The notes beneath the pieces are model-generated. The model was not told the origin of the DNA and did no database searches. It was given only the letters and a program-made list of their open reading frames with translations. The translations under genes and the position numbers were made by a program. A stretch of DNA of 42,202 nucleotides from Euryarchaeota archaeon UBA173 (lineage in GTDB: Archaea; Thermoplasmatota; Poseidoniia; Poseidoniales; Thalassarchaeaceae): assembly GCA_002498925.1 (NCBI GenBank), contig DAJH01000015.1, forward strand, positions 457 to 42,658, in the 5' to 3' direction. Shown here one piece after another: positions 41,857 through 42,202 of this stretch. Within the stretch, counting starts at the first letter, position 1; each line of letters starts with the position of its first letter.

Positions 41857-42202
41857 TCGTCACTAGCCTCCGCTGACCAAAGCGGGGGGTAGTTGTATCG
41901 GGGGTCATAATCCTCGTCGAACTGTACAACGTAGATGCCGCTCACCATCTCTGAAATGAATACGAATCCTCGGGGGTCATACTGTAGCCCCCAGTCGAAT
42001 GGAATCATGCACGAGGCCCAGCAATCCGCCATGTCATATCCCAATGTATTGGTCGGATCTTCAATCCACGTAGGCCCGGCTGGAAGGTAGTAGCCAAGAG
42101 TATGGGTGGGGGCTAACTCCTCAATGCATTGGAACCCACACTCCGGATTTGGGACTCCATCGGTCCATACTATTTCATCCCAAATTTTTCCGTGGTCAGT
42201 CA
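41853..42202 (-). CDS. Exported LVIVD-like propeller protein, C-terminal part (truncated at window edge)
   Basis: 116 residues are present; the start lies beyond the right edge. The end reads PRGFVFISEMVSGIYVVQF, like a LVIVD/choice-of-anchor propeller blade. Upstream is a segment with four cysteines (PECGFQCIEEL and DCWASCMIPFDW). It overlaps the next gene by four bases (ATGA). A secreted location is likely but the signal is not visible here. Confidence 0.55.
   Translation of the reverse strand, partial: TDHGKIWDEIVWTDGVPNPECGFQCIEELAPTHTLGYYLPAGPTWIEDPTNTLGYDMADCWASCMIPFDWGLQYDPRGFVFISEMVSGIYVVQFDEDYDPRYNYPPLWSAEASDE

Overview
The window reads as a stretch of a compact archaeal chromosome, most likely an uncultured marine euryarchaeon of the Marine Group II/III (Poseidoniales-like) type. 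Archaeal markers are ribosomal proteins L44e, S27e and L37e, aIF2-alpha, Nop10, a PAC2 protein, the Nob1 PIN nuclease and the small subunit of DNA polymerase D. Around them are genes of bacterial flavour: SufS/SufE, a class II CCA-adding enzyme, an MvaS-like HMG-CoA synthase, acyl-CoA and glutaryl-CoA dehydrogenases with ETF, and a DsbD-like protein. Secreted proteins carry PKD, TSP3-like and marine CTDP..DDGSC repeats. The lineage is inferred from gene content; no rRNA gene is present to confirm it.

Layout. 1-303: end of pstB. 380-2565: GC-rich dsbD-like/tauE pair. 2663-5218: tRNA-Val(CAC), serC-deoC and pdxT. 5215-8330: radical SAM protein, an Fe-S RecB-like nuclease with a C-terminal extension, and tRNA-Ser(CGA). 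8386-11624: a ubiquitin-like protein facing a translation operon (rpl44e-rps27e-aIF2a-nop10-PAC2-pepE). 11760-15991: two small membrane proteins, rpl37e, purF and a propeller/PKD protein. 15992-18927: gcdH-etfB-etfA operon. 18984-25404: membrane propeller protein, tyrS, HMG-CoA synthase, acyl-CoA dehydrogenase and a GcvH-like protein. 25401-32798: CCA enzyme, PIMT-like protein, tRNA-Val(UAC), pncC, PolD small subunit, HAD phosphatase, MoaD-like protein, tatA, nob1 and a DedA-family protein. 32860-38647: tRNA-Glu, SLOG protein, sufS-sufE-sufT, folD, tRNA-Thr, zinc-ribbon membrane protein and pheS. 38662-42202: an exported-protein cluster with two Sco-type lipoproteins.

Together the genes describe a heterotroph that oxidises acyl-CoA substrates through ETF, makes isoprenoids from HMG-CoA, and repairs or assembles Fe-S clusters. 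It probably assembles a copper-containing terminal oxidase, as the Sco cluster suggests. Coding density is very high: no gap exceeds 300 bases, and several convergent gene pairs have stop codons that touch or overlap.

The most notable points are aIF2-alpha with no AUG, GUG or UUG start; an L44e that has lost three of four zinc cysteines; a GcvH-like protein with no evident lipoyl lysine; an Fe-S nuclease with a long C-terminal extension; and twin Sco proteins with different insertions at the same place.
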